A stretch of 64,000 bases of DNA. Source: Halalkalicoccus jeotgali B3. GTDB lineage: Archaea > Halobacteriota > Halobacteria > Halobacteriales > Halalkalicoccaceae. The notes below the pieces were generated by a model. It was not told the DNA's origin and ran no database searches. It saw only the letters and a program-made list of their open reading frames with translations. The position numbers were made by a program, and so were the translations under genes. Of the stretch, positions 41,377-50,142 are shown one piece after another (position 1 is the stretch's first letter; each line of letters begins with the position of its first letter). The stretch lies in the NCBI RefSeq assembly GCF_000196895.1, contig NC_014297.1, positions 2,618,468 to 2,682,467 on the forward strand, given 5' to 3'.

Positions 41377-43185
41377 ATGAGCCGCACGGTAAGCGTCGTC
41401 CTGCCGGCGTACAACGAGGAGGCGACGATCGAGGAGACCGTCGAGACCACGATCCGGACACTGGAGGGGTTCCTGTCCGCCGAGGACTTCGAGGTCATCG
41501 TCGCGGAGGACGGCTGTTCGGACCGGACCCCCGAGATCGCGAGCCGACTCGCCGAAAAGGACCCGCGGGTGCGCCACTTCCATGGCGAGCAGCGCCTCGG
41601 GCGCGGCGGGGCGGTCGAACAGGCCTTCCGCGTCTCGGAAGGCGAGGTGCTGGTCTTTTTCGATACGGATCTGGCGACCGACATGCGCCACCTCGAGGAG
41701 CTCGTCGAGAGCGTCCGCACCGAGGGCTACGACGTCGCGACCGGTTCACGGTGGATGCCCGATCGGAAGGCCGACCGACCGCTGAAACGCGGCGGTGCGA
41801 GCCGCGTGTTCAACGGGCTGGTCCGGCTGGCGTTGCCCTCAGAGCTTCGGGATCACCAGTGTGGATTCAAGGCGTTCGACCGCGAGACGGCCTTTGAGTT
41901 GTTCGACGCCGTCGAGGACGACCACTGGTACTGGGACACCGAGGTGCTCGTGCGCGCCCAGAACATGGGCTATCGCGTCAAGGAATTCCCGGTCGAGTGG
42001 ACCTCCAAGGGCGACTCGACGGTCGACTTCTCGCGCGACGTCCTCGACATGGGCGGCGGGGTCGGGCGGATGTGGTGGGAGTACTCGGTCGACCCCCGCA
42101 TCACCCAGCGGACGACGATCGCGGGCGGGGTGGTGTTCACCTTGCTTCTGATCGTCTTCGGCGCGCAGTTCTTCGACCCCGCGGAGGTGCTCGCCCGCAT
42201 GAGCGAGGCCGACCCGCTGTTGATCGCGCTGTCGGCGCTGGTCTACGTGGTCTCGTTGCCCCTGATGGGGGTGCGCTATCGGGACATCCTCGCTGAATTG
42301 GGCTTTCACGAGAAGGTCGGGTTCCTGACCGGCGCGATCTTCATCAGTCAGACCGGCAACGTCGTCTTCCCGGCACGGCTGGGCGATCCGATCCGGGCGT
42401 ACGTCGTCAAGGCCCGCCGGAACGTCCCCTACCCATCGGGATTCGCCTCGCTGGCCATTGAACGGGTGTTTGACCTGTTGATGGTCACGGCGCTCGCGGG
42501 AACGGTGTTCCTGGGGCTCGCGGCCACCGGCGCGACGAGCGTCGGGGGGCTCTACACCGACATCGTCGGCAGCAACGTCCCGGGGGGCGGCCGGGCGACG
42601 ATGATCGCCGCCGCCACGGTCGGGCTGGCCGCGTTCGGGGCGATCGGGATGATCGTTCTGAGCGTGCGGACCGATCGCAACTACGTGCGCGCGGTCGGGA
42701 ACCGACTGGGGTCGGGCGCCTCAGCGGAGTTCATCACGGAGATCGCAGAGCGATTCGTCGGCGACATCCAGCTCGTTGCGGGCAACCGGCGGGCCTCTGC
42801 CCGGATCGCCGCCAGCAGCTTCGCCATCTGGAGCATCGACGTGCTCGCGGCCATCCTCGTCCTGCTCGCGTTCGGGGTCGAGATCTCGCCCGCGGCGCTG
42901 CTTTCGGTCGGCTTCTTCGCGGTCAGCGTCGGCAACCTCGCGAAGGTCCTTCCCCTCTCGCCGGGGGGGATCGGGATGTACGAAGGTGCCTTTACGGTGC
43001 TGGTCGTCGCACTCACGCCTATCGGTGCGAGCGTCGCGCTGGGTGCGGCGATCGTCGATCACGCGATCAAAAACGGCGTGACGGTGCTTGGCGGTGCGGG
43101 CTCGATGCTCGCGCTCAACGTCTCGCTGACGACCGCCGTCGAGGAGAGCCGCGAGGCTCGCGAAGTCGCGACCGAGTCGGATTAA
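41377..43185 (+). CDS. aglD: AglD-like dolichol-phosphate glycosyltransferase with flippase-like membrane domain
   Basis: A 602-residue two-domain protein. Residues about 1-235 are a GT2 catalytic domain: SVVLPAYNEEATIEETVE, EVIVAEDGCSDRT, the acidic motif VFFDTDLATDM (DTD), and GFKAFDRETAFELFD with the KEFPVEWTSKGDSTVDFSRDV end. Residues about 245-585 are hydrophobic with six or more helices of the LPG-synthase/UPF0104 type (LPLSPGGIGMYEGAFTVL motif). This fusion is that of Haloferax AglD, which loads a hexose onto dolichol phosphate for S-layer N-glycosylation. It heads a three-gene cluster on the plus strand. Confidence 0.88.
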   Translation: MSRTVSVVLPAYNEEATIEETVETTIRTLEGFLSAEDFEVIVAEDGCSDRTPEIASRLAEKDPRVRHFHGEQRLGRGGAVEQAFRVSEGEVLVFFDTDLATDMRHLEELVESVRTEGYDVATGSRWMPDRKADRPLKRGGASRVFNGLVRLALPSELRDHQCGFKAFDRETAFELFDAVEDDHWYWDTEVLVRAQNMGYRVKEFPVEWTSKGDSTVDFSRDVLDMGGGVGRMWWEYSVDPRITQRTTIAGGVVFTLLLIVFGAQFFDPAEVLARMSEADPLLIALSALVYVVSLPLMGVRYRDILAELGFHEKVGFLTGAIFISQTGNVVFPARLGDPIRAYVVKARRNVPYPSGFASLAIERVFDLLMVTALAGTVFLGLAATGATSVGGLYTDIVGSNVPGGGRATMIAAATVGLAAFGAIGMIVLSVRTDRNYVRAVGNRLGSGASAEFITEIAERFVGDIQLVAGNRRASARIAASSFAIWSIDVLAAILVLLAFGVEISPAALLSVGFFAVSVGNLAKVLPLSPGGIGMYEGAFTVLVVALTPIGASVALGAAIVDHAIKNGVTVLGGAGSMLALNVSLTTAVEESREAREVATESD

Positions 43186-43197
43186 ACAACTACTCAT

Positions 43198-44562
43198 ATG
43201 ACACGAACTGATGCGGACACCGTCGGGATCGTCGGCGGCGGCATCGCCGGACTGGCCGCGGCCTATCGACTGCAAAATCGGGGCCACGACGTGCAAGTCT
43301 TCGAGGCCAGCGACTCCATCGGTGGGCTGGCCGCGACCTACGAAACCGCGGGCGACCCCATCGAGAAGTTCTATCACCACCTCTCGAAGTCCGAACACAC
43401 TATCGTCGAGCTCGCCTCGGAACTGGGACTCGGGCCCGATCTAGAGTGGCGCGTCGGAGAGAACGCCTACTACGTCGACGGCGATGTCCACCCGCTGGAT
43501 ACGCCCCTCGAAATCCTCGCGTACCCCCACATGAGTCTCTACGATAAGGTCCGACTGGCCGCACTCACGAAGGAGATCGACCTCCGGGGGCCGATCCCGC
43601 GCCTCGACACCTACGAGGACATCGAGGCCTTCGAGGAGGTGCCCGTAAAGGAGTTCCTGCTCGAACACACCACCCGCGGGATCTACGAGAACTTCTTCGA
43701 GCCGCTGTTGGACGCGAAGTTCGGCTCCCGAAAGGAGGAGGTCAGCGCGGCGTGGCTGCTCGGTCGGGTGAAGTTCCGCGGCGAACGGGACCTCCGTCGG
43801 GGAGAGATCCTCGGGTACTTCGACGGCGGGTTCGCCCGACTGATCGACGCGCTGATCGGGACGATCGGCCGCGAGACCATCACCACCGGCGCGAGCGTGA
43901 CCGACGTCGAACTCTCGGACGGGCGGGTCGATCGACTGGTCGTCGAGCGCGACGGAAACGAGACACGCCACGAGGTCGATAGCGTGATCGTCGCCGCGAT
44001 GCCGAACGTCCTGGAGGAACTGACGGGCTACGAGTGTGATATCGAGTTCCAGGGGACGGTCTGTTCGGTGGTGAGCCTCGAGGAGTCGCTCATGGACACC
44101 TACTGGCTCAACATCGCCGACGAGGCACCGTTCGGGGCCTTGCTCGAACACACGAACTTCGTGCCCCGATCGCGCTACGGCGGCGAACACCTGCTGTACG
44201 CCGCGAGCTACATCCAGAGCCCCGAGGAGGACCTCTGGAAGATGGACGACGCGGAGGTCGAGGAGACGTGGCTCTCGGGTATCGAGTCGCTCTTCCCGGA
44301 GTTCGATCGCGAGAACGTCAACTGGATTCGGACGGCCAGAAACCCACGCAGCGCGCCGGTCTACGAGCGGGGCTACCTCGACATGGTCGTGCCCTACGAC
44401 CTCTCGTCGGCCGTCGGTGAGGGGGTCTACTACGCCGGAATGGCGAGTCGCGCCCAGTATCCCGAGCGCAGTCTCAACGGCGCGATCGAGGCCGGGTACG
44501 CGTGTGCGGATCTGATCGAGCGGGCGGATCGTCGCCAGCCCATCGCGGGATACGCGGAATAG
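43198..44562 (+). CDS. FAD-dependent amine-oxidase-like oxidoreductase
   Basis: A 454-residue flavoprotein. The FAD motif VGIVGGGIAGLAAAYRL is at about residues 10-26, then the GG doublet DSIGGLAATYE, and a C-terminal FAD contact VYYAGMASRAQYPERSLNGAIEAG. It belongs to the NAD(P)/FAD oxidoreductase group that includes protoporphyrinogen oxidase-like and UDP-galactopyranose-mutase-like proteins; members are often found in polysaccharide clusters. Lying between two glycosyltransferases, it probably modifies a sugar or the lipid carrier. It begins 12 bases after the aglD-like gene and abuts the next. Confidence 0.8.
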   Translation: MTRTDADTVGIVGGGIAGLAAAYRLQNRGHDVQVFEASDSIGGLAATYETAGDPIEKFYHHLSKSEHTIVELASELGLGPDLEWRVGENAYYVDGDVHPLDTPLEILAYPHMSLYDKVRLAALTKEIDLRGPIPRLDTYEDIEAFEEVPVKEFLLEHTTRGIYENFFEPLLDAKFGSRKEEVSAAWLLGRVKFRGERDLRRGEILGYFDGGFARLIDALIGTIGRETITTGASVTDVELSDGRVDRLVVERDGNETRHEVDSVIVAAMPNVLEELTGYECDIEFQGTVCSVVSLEESLMDTYWLNIADEAPFGALLEHTNFVPRSRYGGEHLLYAASYIQSPEEDLWKMDDAEVEETWLSGIESLFPEFDRENVNWIRTARNPRSAPVYERGYLDMVVPYDLSSAVGEGVYYAGMASRAQYPERSLNGAIEAGYACADLIERADRRQPIAGYAE

Positions 44563-46134
44563 ATGGCAGACGAGTACGCCCGGAGCGAGCGCGAGGAATC
44601 TGGGACGCTCACCGTCGGATCGATCCTCGACGAGGAGCGCTTCTGGCTCGTCGTCGCGGTGCTTGCGGGGAGTCTCGTCGTCGCGGGCTACTTCCTCAGC
44701 AAGCCCTATCCCGCCTACGCGACGGCGCTGTTTCCCCACATGGCCGAGGTCCTGATCGAGAACGGCTATCGCAGACCCGAAATGATCCCGCTGTACACCG
44801 CCGAGGGCCTCCCGTTTGCGTACCCGCCGCTGATGTTTTACGTCATGGCGGTGCTGATCGACGTCGGGATCGACCCGCTGTTGATCGTCCGCTTGCTACC
44901 GGGGGTCGCGTTCGTCCTCCTGTTGGTTCCGTACTTCTATCTGTCCCGGGAGTTCCTCCCGGTCAGACAGGCCGGGATCGCGACCGTCGTCTTCGCGACC
45001 GCCCCGCAGATCACGCGTTGGCACATCTCCGGGGGCGGGACGGTCCGGTCCCCGGCCGTGTTGTTCCTCCTGATCGGACTCTACGTCGGCGTGCGCCTGT
45101 TCAAGACCGGCGATCGACGCTGGGTCCTCCCTGGCGCGCTCTTGTACGGTCTGACGATGTTGACCCACCCAGTCCAGATGGCGTACTTCGGGATCTCTTA
45201 TCTGGTCTTGTTCGTCGCCTTCGATCGCTCCGTTCGCGGACTGCTCCACGGAGCGGGCGTCGCCGTCGGCGGTGCGATCGTCGGCGCGCCGTGGTGGCTC
45301 TACGTGGTCCGGACCTACGGCGCCGGGACGATCCTCAGTGCCTCGAACACGCACGGTGGGCTGGGAATAACGGAACTGGATGCGGTCCTCGAAGCCGTGG
45401 TGCTGTTCAACGACGCCGGGTTCCCCTCGGAGATACTCATCGCGTCGGTGGCGCTGGCCGGTGCCGTCTACGCGCTCACGAAGCACCGGTACGTCCTGCC
45501 GGCGTGGTTCGTCGTCACGATCCTCACCATCACGCAGGTACGTTTCGCCTACATCCCCGGCGCGATGCTGATCGGGATGGCGGTCGCCGGCGCGGTCGTC
45601 CCGTGGCTCGCCGAGGTCGTTCCGCGTCGCCTCGGGCGAGCCGACGGCGAGACCGTCACGACCGTCGCGCTCGCGGCGCTGATCCTCTCGACGACGTGGT
45701 TCGGCGCGCTCTACGTGACCGGCGACCCGCCGTTCGAACAACGGAACTCGCTGGGAGCGTACGTCGACGACGACGACATCGAGGCCATGGAGTGGGCCGC
45801 ACGCGAGACGCCGCCGGACGCACAGTTCGTCGTCCTCGACAACGCCGCGGAGTGGTTCCCCTTCGTCGCCGACCGAACCAGCCTGACCGTCTGGTGGGGC
45901 GCCGAGTGGACCACACAGGAGCGATACGAACGACAGCACGCGCTTCATGACGATCTGGCCGCCTGTAACAATGCGACCTGTGTGAACGAAACTACAGCGG
46001 AATACGACATCGACCCCGACTACGTCTACGTCGACAACGACCGGTTCGACGACCGAGGGTCGATGGTCGACCACGAGCGCTACGAACTCGCGTACGCGAA
46101 CGACGACGTGACGGTCTATCGGGTAACCGACTGA
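44563..46134 (+). CDS. GT-C-type polytopic membrane glycosyltransferase (PMT/GT39-like)
   Basis: A 523-residue membrane protein. After a charged 25-residue start, about ten hydrophobic helices run to about residue 390. A conserved acidic/aromatic loop after the first helix (AYATALFPHMAEVLIENG) and THPVQMAYFGISYL fit the GT-C superfamily. The last 130 residues are soluble, acidic and would lie outside the cell (EAMEWAARETPPDAQFVVL, with two Cys in ACNNATC). GT-C enzymes take sugars from dolichyl-phosphate carriers, so it may use the carrier made by the adjacent AglD-like protein. Its start abuts the preceding stop codon. Confidence 0.75.
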   Translation: MADEYARSEREESGTLTVGSILDEERFWLVVAVLAGSLVVAGYFLSKPYPAYATALFPHMAEVLIENGYRRPEMIPLYTAEGLPFAYPPLMFYVMAVLIDVGIDPLLIVRLLPGVAFVLLLVPYFYLSREFLPVRQAGIATVVFATAPQITRWHISGGGTVRSPAVLFLLIGLYVGVRLFKTGDRRWVLPGALLYGLTMLTHPVQMAYFGISYLVLFVAFDRSVRGLLHGAGVAVGGAIVGAPWWLYVVRTYGAGTILSASNTHGGLGITELDAVLEAVVLFNDAGFPSEILIASVALAGAVYALTKHRYVLPAWFVVTILTITQVRFAYIPGAMLIGMAVAGAVVPWLAEVVPRRLGRADGETVTTVALAALILSTTWFGALYVTGDPPFEQRNSLGAYVDDDDIEAMEWAARETPPDAQFVVLDNAAEWFPFVADRTSLTVWWGAEWTTQERYERQHALHDDLAACNNATCVNETTAEYDIDPDYVYVDNDRFDDRGSMVDHERYELAYANDDVTVYRVTD

Positions 46135-46250
46135 CGTCGTCTGCGGATCGACCGTATCGTCGGCGGTGCGGTCGCTGGTCGATTGCGAATTGCGAGGCGT
46201 CCGGACTCGTAAACGAGTACGAGAAAGACCCCGAAACGGGAGAAGCGACT

Positions 46251-46865
46251 TTAGCGGGCGGCTGCGGCGACGCGCTCTTTTTCCTCTTTCTGGTTGATCG
46301 CGTACGTCTGGACGTCGTAGTCCGCCGCGCCGATCAACTGCTGTGCGAGCGCCTCGCTTGCGTCCGTCGACGTCTTGAACGAGGCGTTGTACGCACCCTC
46401 GGCGAGGAACTTAAGCGACTGGTCGACGCGGCGCTGGGGGCCGACGTCGACGGCCTTGGGGACCGAGATTCCGCCGTATTTCAGGCGGACGGTCTCCTCG
46501 CGGGGCCCGGCGTTCTCGACGGCGTGGACGAGCACCTGAACCGGGTTCTCCTCGGTGCGTTCGTGGACCGTCTCGAAGGCGTCACGGACGATGCCGAGTG
46601 CCTGCTGTTTCTTGCCGGTGTTCTCCTCGGTCTGCATCAGGCGGTTGATCAGTCGCTCGACGATGCTGATCTCGCTTTTCTGGAACTGCTTGCCGGCGTG
46701 ACGGCCCATCGTGTGTGCGATGGGCGTCACCGTGATGTAGCGCTTGGTGCTCGGGTCGGCGTACTCGATCTCGCCGGTTTCCCAGCGCCCAAAGAGCAGC
46801 GCGTCGGTGTCGACCTCGTCGGAGCCGGCTGGTTGCTCCGGCTCGGGGGCTTCGCTTTCGGACAT
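46251..46865 (-). CDS. rps7: 30S ribosomal protein S7
   Basis: A 204-residue archaeal uS7. It has an acidic N-terminal extension (about 25 residues), then LFGRWETGEIEYADPSTKRYI, KSEISIVERLINRLM and LVHAVENAGPREETVRLKYGGISVPKAVDV, the signature RNA-binding region, ending with SDASEALAQQLIGAA-type helices. It binds the 3' major domain of 16S rRNA. It begins at the base where the rps12 stop ends, in one operon. Confidence 0.96.
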   Translation of the reverse strand: MSESEAPEPEQPAGSDEVDTDALLFGRWETGEIEYADPSTKRYITVTPIAHTMGRHAGKQFQKSEISIVERLINRLMQTEENTGKKQQALGIVRDAFETVHERTEENPVQVLVHAVENAGPREETVRLKYGGISVPKAVDVGPQRRVDQSLKFLAEGAYNASFKTSTDASEALAQQLIGAADYDVQTYAINQKEEKERVAAAAR

Positions 46866-47293
46866 TATCGCACCGGTTTCTCGGCGTTCCCTCGAACGAG
46901 CTCGATCAGGCTGACGCCGTTTACTTTGTCGACTTTGTAGTTCACACCCGAGAGGTCGCCCATCGCACGACCCTTCGCGCCGCCGATCCCTGCAATGGTG
47001 ACCTCGTCGTGCTCGTCGATGAAGCTGATCGCGCCGTCACCGGGACAGAAGGCGGTGACCTGCTTCCCGTTTTTGATCAGCTGGACCCGAACGCACTTTC
47101 GGATCGCCGAGTTGGGCTGTTTGGCCTCGATGCCGACCTTCTCGAGGACGATGCCCCGACCCTGGGGTGCGCCCTCAAGGGGGTCGGATTTCTTCTTGAG
47201 ACCGCGCTCCCGGCGGGCGTACTCCGAATCGGACCACCGGTGGTTCTGGCGGTCGCGCTTGAGTTTACGCGCCGCGTACTTGCCGTTTCCCAT
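46865..47293 (-). CDS. rps12: 30S ribosomal protein S12
   Basis: A 142-residue archaeal uS12. The decoding-site core [26 protein letters not shown] is at about residues 52-77 and the [23 protein letters not shown] segment follows. The start at 47293 gives the family's [12 protein letters not shown] opening. A TATA box 30 bases upstream suggests a nearly leaderless transcript, separate from the rpo-nusA operon. Confidence 0.97.
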   Translation of the reverse strand: MGNGKYAARKLKRDRQNHRWSDSEYARRERGLKKKSDPLEGAPQGRGIVLEKVGIEAKQPNSAIRKCVRVQLIKNGKQVTAFCPGDGAISFIDEHDEVTIAGIGGAKGRAMGDLSGVNYKVDKVNGVSLIELVRGNAEKPVR

Positions 47294-47606
47294 AGTACCG
47301 TTTTCTACCCCATCGAGCCACTTAAGACTCGCCTTTTGGGGCGATCCGCTCGACAGATCGGGCCTCGCCGTGTGACCGGTGCGCACAGCACCGCCGATCG
47401 ACCATCTCCATGGTACTTGATAGCTCATCTCTGCTCGAACGGAGGAGTATTTAGTCTTGGATACGATAGTATAGCACTGTGATGGGTTGTGTAACCGCTC
47501 GAACAGGACCCCGGTTACGGTCCTGTTCACTTGGGAGAAGTCCGAAGCCCCGCGATATCGGGGCTTCGGCCGAGAACGCGCGCGCGCATTCGACAGAGGA
47601 GGACCG
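47294..47606. promoter_or_regulatory. Divergent promoters of rps12 and the PAP2 gene
   Basis: On the minus strand, GTCTTAAGTGG (about 47318-47328) provides a TATA box for rps12. On the plus strand, TATTTAG (47448-47454) or a second site GATAGTATAG (47465-47474) could start a PAP2 transcript with a leader of about 110-130 bases, which would include the hairpins at 47491-47569. This is the largest gap in the window (313 bases); I see no gene in it. Confidence 0.5.
47491..47569 (+). promoter_or_regulatory. Interlocking inverted repeats in the PAP2 leader
   Basis: GAACAGGACC (47501-47510) and GGTCCTGTTC (47519-47528) form a perfect 10-base-pair stem. GTAACCG (47491-47497) and CGGTTAC (47512-47518) form an alternative 7-base-pair stem that cannot coexist with it for lack of linking bases. 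A second perfect 10-base-pair hairpin, CCGAAGCCCC with GGGGCTTCGG, follows at 47542-47569. The start codon is 38 bases further on. The shape recalls a switch or a paired operator; no known riboswitch class is recognised. Confidence 0.5.
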
Positions 47607-48455
47607 ATGGACCTGATTACCATCCTCCTGATCGTTGTGGGCGGAGTGCTCGTGATGACCATGGCGGCCAGCGTCATCGTGATCGGGTTCGACTCCATCA
47701 GCAAGGCCCGCACCGAGCTACGCCATCAGATCCGTGAATCCGGCCCGTATCTCGTCGGGCTCGGCGTCGTCTATCTACTCAACAAGCTCGCCCACCACCT
47801 GACCACGACGCTGTCCGGGATAATCGGCGTCAACATCACCGACACCTTGGTGGCCATCGAGGGCGGGCTCGTCGGGCAGCTACAGGCGTTGCTCCCCATG
47901 CAGGCGGCCGTCTGGTACTTCACGTTCGCCTACGTGTTCGGGTTCGCGTTCGTACTGGTCTTCCCGATCATCGCGTACCTGCTGTTGCCGACCCAGCGAC
48001 ATCTCAAGGAGCTGTTGGTCGCGTATATGATCAACTACGGGGCCGGGACCGTCTTCTACACGCTCTTTATCGCGTACGGTCCCCGGCGAGCGCTCCCGAC
48101 GGAGGTCGGCCAGCCGATGTTCGAGCAGTTCCCCGAGATCATGACGCTCACGGCGGCGATCAACACGAGTTCGAACGTCTTCCCGTCGCTACACACGTCG
48201 ATGGCGATCACCGTCCTGCTGTTTGCGTGGTGGACCCGCGAGGAGTACCCCCGCTGGCTCTGGATCAGTGCGGTGTTCGTCCTCAGCATCGTCGTCTCGA
48301 CGATGTATTTGGGGATCCACTGGCTGATAGACGTCGTCGCCGGCGTGATCCTCGCGGTCGCAAGCGTCTATTTCGCCCGGTGGTTCGTGGCGTGGGCCGA
48401 CAACCGGAACGTCCCCAACCCACACACCAGTCTGGAAACCGAAACCCAGGACTAA
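47607..48455 (+). CDS. PAP2-family membrane phosphatase
   Basis: A 282-residue protein with about six membrane helices. The PAP2 phosphatase motifs are present in part: [12 protein letters not shown] (PSxHT, about residues 193-204) and [13 protein letters not shown] (SxxxHxxxD-like, about 236-248), with RR in YGPRRALP upstream. This fits the inositol-phosphorylceramide synthase/PAP2 branch. Substrates could be lipid phosphates such as dolichyl pyrophosphate or archaetidyl phosphates. The gene is inserted in reverse between nusA and rps12. The ATG at 47607 follows a GGAGGA site at 47597-47602. Confidence 0.82.
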   Translation: MDLITILLIVVGGVLVMTMAASVIVIGFDSISKARTELRHQIRESGPYLVGLGVVYLLNKLAHHLTTTLSGIIGVNITDTLVAIEGGLVGQLQALLPMQAAVWYFTFAYVFGFAFVLVFPIIAYLLLPTQRHLKELLVAYMINYGAGTVFYTLFIAYGPRRALPTEVGQPMFEQFPEIMTLTAAINTSSNVFPSLHTSMAITVLLFAWWTREEYPRWLWISAVFVLSIVVSTMYLGIHWLIDVVAGVILAVASVYFARWFVAWADNRNVPNPHTSLETETQD

Positions 48456-48534
48456 TCCGTTTTTCGCGTCCGATCGAGAATTGTCCCGCTGGCGGCCGAA
48501 ATCCGAAACGAGCAAACGAGCGTCTCCGCCCGAC

Positions 48535-48954
48535 TCAGGTCAACTGGATGTCGTCCAGATCGAAGTGTCGTTTCGCCAGCGTGCGGGCCGTTTCGATGTT
48601 CTTCCCGCCGGTCCCGATCGCGACGCCGCGGTCGTCCTCTGCGACCTCCGCGTAGGCCACGAGGGTGTCGTTCTCGCTGATCGTGACGTGATAGACCGCC
48701 GCCGGCGAGAGCGCGTTCGCGACGAACGCCTCGGGGGTGTCCGCGTCCTCGACGAGGTCGACGGTCGCATTCAGTCGCTCCTCGAGTCGAGAGACGGTCT
48801 TCCCGCCGGGACCGATCGCTTGTCCCATCTCGCCGACGCTCACGACGAACACCAGCCGATCCCCGTCGATCACGCAGTCGATCGCGCTCGCGCCGGTCAC
48901 GTCCTCGAAGGCGGCGATATACCGACGGGCGTCGTCCGAGAGGGTCCGGGCCAT
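48535..48954 (-). CDS. nusA: NusA-like KH-domain transcription factor
   Basis: A 139-residue archaeal NusA of two KH domains without the bacterial N-terminal and S1 domains. KH loops are GEMGQAIGPGGKTVSRLE (about residues 41-58) and GVAIGTGGKNIETARTLA (about 109-126). It binds nascent RNA and, by family knowledge, works with RNA polymerase. It directly follows rpoA'' with no gap. Confidence 0.95.
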   Translation of the reverse strand: MARTLSDDARRYIAAFEDVTGASAIDCVIDGDRLVFVVSVGEMGQAIGPGGKTVSRLEERLNATVDLVEDADTPEAFVANALSPAAVYHVTISENDTLVAYAEVAEDDRGVAIGTGGKNIETARTLAKRHFDLDDIQLT

Positions 48955-50142
48955 CTAATCCGAACTGGTCGGCGACGAGATCGAACCCATCCGCAGGTCG
49001 ACGTCGCCGGTCCCGAGCTTGATCGGCTTGCCGACGATGACGTTCTCGATGACGCCGTTCAAGTCGTCGACTTCGCCGTGGATCGCCGCGTCGAGCAGGT
49101 GGTTGACGGTAACCTCGTAGGCCGCCCGCGCCAGCACGCTGTCCTTGTTGCCGGAGATGCCGTGGCGACCGATCGACTCGATCGTGCCACGGGTGGTCAT
49201 GATGTCCGAAACGAGCATCAGGTGTCGGACGTTCACGTCGTCGAGACCCTGCTCTCGCAGAGTGTCCATCGTCTCGTTGATGATGGTCTCACGGGCCGCC
49301 TCGACGCCCAGACTGCTATAGATCTCGTGGATGTTGTTACAGGTCGTCCGTGAAGCGTCGACGCCCTCGATCGCGAGGGCGTCGCCGAACTCCGAGCCCT
49401 CGGTGTAGAGGACGAACTCCTCGTCCTCACGCTCGTCGGTGTCCTCCTTGCGGACGACGACCCGTGAGACCTCCTCGATCCCCTTGAAGACGATCTCGCG
49501 AAGCTCCTCGACGAGCTGGAGGAGGTCGCGATAGCTCGGCTGTTCAGGGCCGAACTGGATGGCCGTCCCCTGCTGGACCGTCGACACTCCCAAGGAGTCC
49601 TCGATGATCTCGGCGACCTCCTCGGGTGTGAGCAGGCGCTCGGCGAGGGTGTCCTCGTTCAAGTCGATCTGGACGTTCATGTCCGCGACGTTCGTCGAGA
49701 CGTCCCCCAGCGCGAGAATGCGGGTGGCCTCGATGTTCCAGACGACCTCGTGGGCTTTCTCGCGGTCGGTCGCGTACTCGTCTTCGAGATACACCGTCAT
49801 CATCGGCGTGTCGGGGGTCTTGCGGGCGTCGACCAGCTCGATGAGTCTGGGAAGTCCCTGCGTGACGTCGATCTCCGCGACGCCCGCGTAGTGGAACGTG
49901 TTCATCGTCATCTGGGTCCCGGGCTCGCCGATCGATTGGGCGCTGACGGTGCCGACGGGGTCAAGCGGGTCCACGCGGGTGTCGAGATACCGGCTCTCGA
50001 CCCCGCGGGCGATCTCGTCGGCCTGCTCGGTGCTCGCCCCTTGGGCCTCGACGACCTCGTAGACCCGTTCTTTGAGCCGCCGGGGCAGATCGGTGTCCTC
50101 GACGACCGCCTCGACGTCGTCGCTGACGTCGTAGTCAGTCAT
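48955..50142 (-). CDS. rpoA2: DNA-directed RNA polymerase subunit A''
   Basis: A 395-residue C-terminal part of the largest subunit. It carries the trigger-loop/bridge-helix region [38 protein letters not shown] in the first third, and the jaw and C-terminal [35 protein letters not shown]. The A'/A'' split is universal in archaea apart from a few lineages. It overlaps rpoA' by eight bases. Confidence 0.97.
   Translation of the reverse strand: MTDYDVSDDVEAVVEDTDLPRRLKERVYEVVEAQGASTEQADEIARGVESRYLDTRVDPLDPVGTVSAQSIGEPGTQMTMNTFHYAGVAEIDVTQGLPRLIELVDARKTPDTPMMTVYLEDEYATDREKAHEVVWNIEATRILALGDVSTNVADMNVQIDLNEDTLAERLLTPEEVAEIIEDSLGVSTVQQGTAIQFGPEQPSYRDLLQLVEELREIVFKGIEEVSRVVVRKEDTDEREDEEFVLYTEGSEFGDALAIEGVDASRTTCNNIHEIYSSLGVEAARETIINETMDTLREQGLDDVNVRHLMLVSDIMTTRGTIESIGRHGISGNKDSVLARAAYEVTVNHLLDAAIHGEVDDLNGVIENVIVGKPIKLGTGDVDLRMGSISSPTSSD

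Noticed and set aside
41246-41380. A 44-codon frame ending in an ATGA overlap with the aglD-like gene, as a possible upstream ORF
   Set aside because: A good TATA box lies inside it and close to the aglD start, so the main transcript probably begins downstream of it. The peptide has no family features.
47491-47528. H-type pseudoknot in the PAP2 leader
   Set aside because: The two stems overlap in the right order but there is no base to span the 7-base-pair stem, so both cannot form together; alternative hairpins are the better reading.
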